The notes beneath the pieces were generated by a model. It saw nothing but the letters and a program-made list of their open reading frames with translations. It was not told the DNA's origin and searched no databases. Shown here in pieces: positions 61,848 through 64,000 of a DNA stretch of 64,000 nucleotides (position 1 is the first letter of the stretch; the number at the start of each line of letters is the position of its first letter). This DNA is from Clavelina lepadiformis. Its lineage: Eukaryota > Chordata > Ascidiacea > Aplousobranchia > Clavelinidae. The stretch spans positions 1,986,501-2,050,500 of the forward strand of contig NC_135246.1 in NCBI RefSeq assembly GCF_947623445.1, given 5' to 3'. The translations under genes and the position numbers were made by a program.

Positions 61848-63961
61848 ATATCGGTCCCGCAGACGCAAGACGCTTTTCCCGATGCTGAAGTTAACTTTTG
61901 CTGAGGTTTGCAGTATTTCAATACTCAATACTGGTACAAAGTCACAATTTTCTTACGTCGTTGGGATATATCCGTTTTTTCTGCTTTGTTACGACAATTT
62001 CAGAGCGGCAAATTATAAGTAAGATGTTTGTCCTATACTCCTATTGTATAAAATATTTGATAAAGCTTCCGTGTTTTCATAATGTAAACTTAGTGGTAGA
62101 CATCCTTCTGTCTCGAGAAACAATCGTTTGCGATTGGTAGGCTAGTGATCAATGTTGCTCATGGCAGCTGTCAAAAGTGACTTAGCATTCCGATTCTGGT
62201 GTGACAGTGTCTATTGCAACCTGCGCATACAAGTCTGACTGTGGGTTGGCCGCTCTCTCTCCGTGAGTGCTAATCGATTCTTTTCAACAGCGTTGCTCCC
62301 ACCAGTTGCAAACACGTCGCGGTAGTCTGCATGAAAGCGCATTTTAGGCAGCGCTTTGGAGGACAGTGTTGAACGAGTTACATGACGTCGTACCGTGTCC
62401 AGCTTACCTTATTAGAGGTCGTTAGATATAAAACCGCTTGGGTCCGATTAACGTGACCTAAGCAACGCAAGTCGATCTGTATAGAACCTAAGATGCATGC
62501 TGAGAAACTTGTTGTCTACAGCACGGCGCCGTTTGCCACTTTCATAACAAGCAGCACAAGTGGAAACTTTCCAGGCGTTTTTTTTATTGGCGTATGTCGT
62601 CTACAGCTAGCTCTTGTTCCACAATTCCCTACTCAACTTAACTACAACGACAGCCGGTTTGCGGTGTCATATGTCGTTTGCATCAAGTTTGATTTTCAAG
62701 GCTAAACTGCAAATCTATCGTTTCATCCACTCTGACATAAGCTTGTTTTTGTTTTATTTACGACAAGTCGTGTCAAAGAAAATCGCTTCTGCGTTCGGAC
62801 CCATAGCTTTGCTACAATATTTGACCAATCCCCTGAGCTAATTAAAACCGTTATTTCATTTGTTCGTCAGCACGTTTTAATACTTGATACTTTTGGTTTG
62901 ATTGGAGTTTAAAACTTTGTATTTTTTGTTACTTTTTGGCTACTTTGTATGCCAAACATTTTGCTGAAATGTAATCGATTCAACATGAAATACGTTATAC
63001 GGGACTGCCTCATAAACACTTATACGTATAAACATTCATAGATAGACAATGTTATACCTTGGTTTATGCTTAAGTATAAATATCTTAAGATGAAAATCAA
63101 AAACCATACAATGCAACTACGTGGTAAACCATTAATGGTTAAAAAAACATTTTTGAAAATAGTTCAGACGACATTTTTGCATCAGAGAGATCATGATTAT
63201 ACAATTCCTATACAGGCTTCCGCACCAGCACGGGTCACACATCAGCACTTCAACATTACACAATACATGTCACCGCCGGGGGCCAGCCTTTCGGATGACA
63301 CAGTGTAGGCTTATGTCGACTCTGGCCCTTCGTGCTGAAAGCTAAGCAGTTTCACTGCGAATAGCGCTTTTTGAAGTCTTTGGCATATCTCGACCGGGGT
63401 TAGAACTGCCGGTAACCGGCCAACACGTGCGAGGTCGTCGTTCTAAGTTAAAAAAGTTACTTTTTCTTAAAAAAGTCATTTTTTTCGTTACAAATAAGAA
63501 GATTATTGATGTGTACAGGTTTAATTTTCTTACTTTAAAGTAAGCTTTACATATCACAAATACTATAGCGACTTTTTACTAAAGACAGAAACCAAATTGC
63601 ATGAAATTAGGTTTCCAAAGTTTCCTCCATTGGATTAACCCTATTCAAACCGGAATCGCGACATAACTATTTTAACTAGGTGTGGCCGACACTGCACACA
63701 AATTTTCAATCGCTAATTACTCGAAAACTATACGTCGTAAACTGATCGGATTTTTTTAGGTTAGTAGTAAAAACATCTGGCTTCCTGTATACATCATAAT
63801 TGTAAAACTAAAGAAAGTGCATTTAGTGTAAATTAAGTATTTCTACAAGTGATACATTTCTGGAAGTTTTTCTTGTTACGCCACGCCCCCGCTGTGCGGA
63901 AAACCAGCTGACTGCGAGAAGAGAACACAAGAGAATAGTTAGTCGAGTTATTGGTGCGTAA
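61848..63961. other. Intergenic, no gene recognised
   Basis: Both strands examined. The short frames at 62493-62841 and 63066-63308 have no splice or family support. A minus-strand GTTCTAACC near 63400 resembles a Pol III B box but has no A box or cloverleaf. Confidence 0.4.
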
Positions 63962-64000
63962 ATGAGTAAACAAAAACGATACGCTTCAATGCGGAGTAGG
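63962..64000 (+). CDS. Possible start of a gene cut by the window edge
   Basis: An ATG followed by 12 open codons (MSKQKRYASMRSR) runs to the end of the window. The preceding sequence has no upstream in-frame support and no core promoter motif that I trust. This is only a candidate start. Confidence 0.2.
   Translation, partial: MSKQKRYASMRSR

Noticed and set aside
63315..63360. GAAAGCTAAGCAG reminiscent of 5S rRNA
   Set aside because: Only about ten bases match; the rest of a 5S gene is absent.
1..64000. CRISPR arrays, bacterial operons or prophage
   Set aside because: The window is eukaryotic, with introns throughout; no direct-repeat/spacer structure was seen.

Overview
The window is eukaryotic nuclear DNA: AT-rich, with many short GT-AG introns, two nuclear tRNA genes and abundant non-autonomous hAT transposons. 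Compact introns, an animal-type URB1, a type II membrane C-type lectin, fibronectin type II (FN2) modules and a caspase-fold family point to an invertebrate deuterostome. A tunicate such as Ciona is my best guess, but that is inference. Most protein-coding genes are split, so gene models were built by hand from splice sites and reading phase.

Layout: 1-9395 (+) is the 3' two thirds of URB1 (60S ribosome biogenesis), 24 exons. 9454-11513 (-) is a type II membrane C-type-lectin-like protein that converges on URB1 with 58 bases between the stops. 12457-12815 carries tRNA-Lys(CTT) and tRNA-Asn(GTT). 13.0-22.1 kb is repeat-rich: three hAT elements, a truncated relative, a TPR-protein gene with a disrupted 5' part, a duplicated 1-kb segment and a duplicated leader-like block. 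22909-26953 (-) is a 10-exon SLC2A/GLUT-type transporter. 27.0-31.6 kb is non-coding as far as I can see. 31734-33261 (-) is a secreted protein of four FN2 domains. 36.3-42.3 kb (+) holds a small coiled-coil gene I do not recognise.

The most striking region is 43.3-61.0 kb: one short first exon followed by four tandem copies of a 4.5-kb cassette. Each cassette contains eight exons that encode a long coiled-coil region and a caspase-like domain whose catalytic His and Cys are both replaced. The duplication breakpoint lies inside intron 1, so the first exon and its upstream region exist only once. Either cassettes 2-4 have acquired their own starts, or one promoter and first exon is spliced to alternative complete 3' cassettes. 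The second design would be an unusual diversification system built on a catalytically dead caspase. Cassettes 2 and 3 are nearly identical (recent duplication or gene conversion); cassettes 1 and 4 are more diverged.

The right end (61.0-64.0 kb) holds another hAT element and otherwise no recognisable gene. The genes in the window look functionally independent; nothing suggests operons.
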